Positions 5,672 to 7,156 of a DNA stretch of 7,156 nucleotides are shown in pieces (within the stretch, counting starts at the first letter, position 1; each line of letters starts with the position of its first letter). Both the position numbers and the translations under genes were made by a program. Origin of the DNA: Planctomycetota bacterium (GTDB taxonomy: Bacteria; Planctomycetota; UBA1135; UBA2386); NCBI GenBank assembly GCA_003235605.1, contig QJVU01000012.1, positions 1 to 7,156 on the forward strand. The letters run 5' to 3'. The notes under the pieces are model-generated. The model saw nothing but the letters and a program-made list of their open reading frames with translations. It searched no databases and was not told the origin of the DNA.

Positions 5672-6982
5672 ATGGCCCACCAGAACGCCCTCATCCCTCT
5701 CGTCCGCAAGTACATCGAGACCGACCCGGCTGGGGCGGCGCGCATCGTCGAGACCATGGAGGAGGAGACCGCTGCCGAGGCGCTGCTGCAGATGCCGCCG
5801 AGCGTCCTCGCGCGGGTGTTCCCCCACCTCCAGGCCGCCTACTCCGCCACGCTTCTGAAGACCGCCTCCCCTGAGGTGTTTCATGCCATCTCCAAGGCTC
5901 TCGACCCGCAACGGGCGGCGAAGATCTTCATGCACCTACCGGCGGACGCCCGTGAGCGGTTCGTGCCGCACCTCTCCGACCGGCTCAAGGCGCGCGTGCA
6001 GGAGTTGCTGACGTACCCCCCGGACAGCGTGGGTGGTGTCATGAGCACGAGGGTCCCGGCGTTCAGGCCCCATCACACCGTCAAGGACGTCATCGCGAAG
6101 CTGCGTTCGCTCGCCAGGAAACGGATCGTTCACTCCTACGCCTACGTCACCGACGACCAAGACTGCCTGGCAGGCGTTCTCAACATGTACGAGCTGATGC
6201 TGGCCTCTCCTGGCCAGACCTTGGAGTCCGTGATGCGGAAGGATGTCTTTGTCCTGGACCCCTTCCTCGATCGGGCCGACGCCGCCGAAGAGCTGGCGAA
6301 GCGGCGGTACTTCGCTGCGCCGGTCGTCGACGCCGAGGGACACTTGCTGGGCGTCATCCGCGCGGAACAGCTGATCGGCGACGTCAAGCAGGAGGTCTCC
6401 GAGGACATCCAGATGATGTTCGGCGTCAGTCCGGAAGAGCGCGCCTTCTCGCCGATCCGCACGTCCCTGGTCCGGCGACTCCCCTGGCTACACGTGAACC
6501 TGGTCACCGCGTTTTTCGCGGCAGGAGTCGTGGCGTTGTTCGAGGGCATGATCGCCAAGATGACGGCGCTGGCGATCTTCCTGCCGGTGGTGGCGGGCCA
6601 GGGAGGCAACGCCGGCGCCCAATCGCTGGCGATTGTCATGCGCGGGCTGGTGATGCGTGAGATCCCCAAGGCCAAGCTGGGCAGGTTGGTGCTGAAGGAG
6701 GCCTGGCTGGGAACCATCAGCGGTTTCGTCACCGGCGTCGTGACCGGCCTCATTGCCTGGGCCTGGCAGGGAAACGCCGCGCTGGGCCTCGTGGTGGGTC
6801 TGGGCATGCTGATCAACCTGTTTGCCGCGGGGTTGGCGGGCGCTGCCATCCCGGTGTTGATGAAGTCCCTCGGCTGGGACCCTGCGCAGTGCTCGAGCAT
6901 CATCCTGACAACGGTGACCGACGTGGTTGGCTTCTTTGCCTTCCTGGGGTTGGCTGTTGTTTTCCAGGGTTGGTTGCTATGA
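5672..6982 (+). CDS. mgtE: Magnesium transporter MgtE
   Basis: The 436-residue product is a complete MgtE, a dimeric inner-membrane magnesium channel gated by cytosolic magnesium. Residues 1-120 form the helical N domain (superhelical MgtE_N repeats such as ALLQMPPSVLARVFPHL). YPPDSVGGVMST (115-126) is the usual bridge into two CBS domains, about 124-180 and 188-240, that sense magnesium. A connecting helix (about 240-268) precedes five membrane segments at roughly 274-292, 299-322, 342-366, 370-396 and 406-434. Pore signatures are LPVVAGQGGNAGAQS (304-318) and TTVTDVVGFFAFLGLA (413-428); D417 is the pore aspartate equivalent to D432 of Thermus thermophilus MgtE. Length is typical (about 450). 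The ATG at 5672 has no good ribosome binding site but begins just where the N domain should. The next gene starts nine bases after the stop, so the two are probably co-transcribed. Confidence 0.95.
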   Translation: MAHQNALIPLVRKYIETDPAGAARIVETMEEETAAEALLQMPPSVLARVFPHLQAAYSATLLKTASPEVFHAISKALDPQRAAKIFMHLPADARERFVPHLSDRLKARVQELLTYPPDSVGGVMSTRVPAFRPHHTVKDVIAKLRSLARKRIVHSYAYVTDDQDCLAGVLNMYELMLASPGQTLESVMRKDVFVLDPFLDRADAAEELAKRRYFAAPVVDAEGHLLGVIRAEQLIGDVKQEVSEDIQMMFGVSPEERAFSPIRTSLVRRLPWLHVNLVTAFFAAGVVALFEGMIAKMTALAIFLPVVAGQGGNAGAQSLAIVMRGLVMREIPKAKLGRLVLKEAWLGTISGFVTGVVTGLIAWAWQGNAALGLVVGLGMLINLFAAGLAGAAIPVLMKSLGWDPAQCSSIILTTVTDVVGFFAFLGLAVVFQGWLL

Positions 6983-6991
6983 GCTAGAACC

Positions 6992-7156
6992 ATGTTTCTG
7001 CGGCATGCGATCGCAACCGTCCTGTGTCTGTCCGCCCTGTTGGCGGCGGCGCCTCAGGATCCCGAGCTGAAGATCCCTCTGACCGGCGACAAGCTCAACG
7101 TTGCCGAGGTGGAGGGTCGCCTTCAGAAGCTGAAGGACGACAAGTCCCTCGAGGAG
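6992..7156 (+). CDS. N-terminus of an exported protein, cut by the window edge; possibly a mechanosensitive channel
   Basis: Fifty-five residues are visible from the ATG at 6992, open to the last base. The start MFLRHAIATVLCLSALLAAA is a signal peptide with a likely cut before QDPELK. The following residues 31-55 (LTGDKLNVAEVEGRLQKLKD then DKSLEE) are charged and helical, probably coiled coil. This resembles the periplasmic start of large MscS/KefA-type mechanosensitive channels, where a segment of the form VEARLKALEADKSLDE is common, but too little is present to be sure. The nine-base spacing after mgtE implies one operon. An alternative is any periplasmic coiled-coil protein. No strong ribosome binding site is visible; translation may couple to the end of mgtE. 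Confidence 0.6.
   Translation, partial: MFLRHAIATVLCLSALLAAAPQDPELKIPLTGDKLNVAEVEGRLQKLKDDKSLEE

Noticed and set aside
5450..5935. N-terminal extension of the small membrane-anchored protein
   Set aside because: The extra 162 residues are antisense to mgtE, look non-coding, and would bury the membrane anchor inside the protein.

Overview
This is a GC-rich bacterial window with eight protein genes on both strands; two of them are cut by the window edges. Codon third positions are strongly G/C. The two related secreted proteins in the left half, both with a signal peptide ending in ALSAQ, are of a kind I associate with environmental Planctomycetota. That assignment rests on remembered resemblance and not on a search. 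Most starts lack a good Shine-Dalgarno sequence, which would also fit such a lineage. I see no rRNA, tRNA, CRISPR array, integrase or transposase, and nothing that looks recently acquired.

Layout, left to right. (1) The C-terminal end of a phenylalanine 4-monooxygenase (phhA type), + strand, 1-253. (2) A secreted protein of unknown function, + strand, 408-1586, facing (3) a diverged paralogue on the minus strand, 1646-2827. A long GC-rich hairpin separates them. (4) A D-amino-acid-dehydrogenase-like FAD oxidoreductase, minus strand, 2879-4150, lies 51 nt upstream of the minus-strand paralogue and may share its transcript. (5) A YceH/DUF480 winged-helix protein, + strand, 4276-4887, is divergent from the oxidoreductase. 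(6) A small membrane-anchored protein with an NTF2/SnoaL-like look, minus strand, 4955-5449, converges on yceH across a short run of 15-bp repeats. (7) An MgtE magnesium transporter, + strand, 5672-6982. (8) Nine bases after mgtE, the N-terminus of an exported protein runs off the right edge.

The genes do not form one obvious pathway. PhhA and the oxidoreductase both act on amino acids, but they are on opposite strands and separated by the secreted pair. MgtE and the last gene look like an ion or envelope operon. The most interesting part is the convergent pair of secreted paralogues. They share several motifs and two conserved cysteines, and the minus-strand copy has a signal peptide built from a 12-bp tandem repeat. 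I found no convincing sign of a new defence, mobile or RNA system. No gap between genes exceeds 300 bases; the largest is about 220 bases, at 5450-5671.
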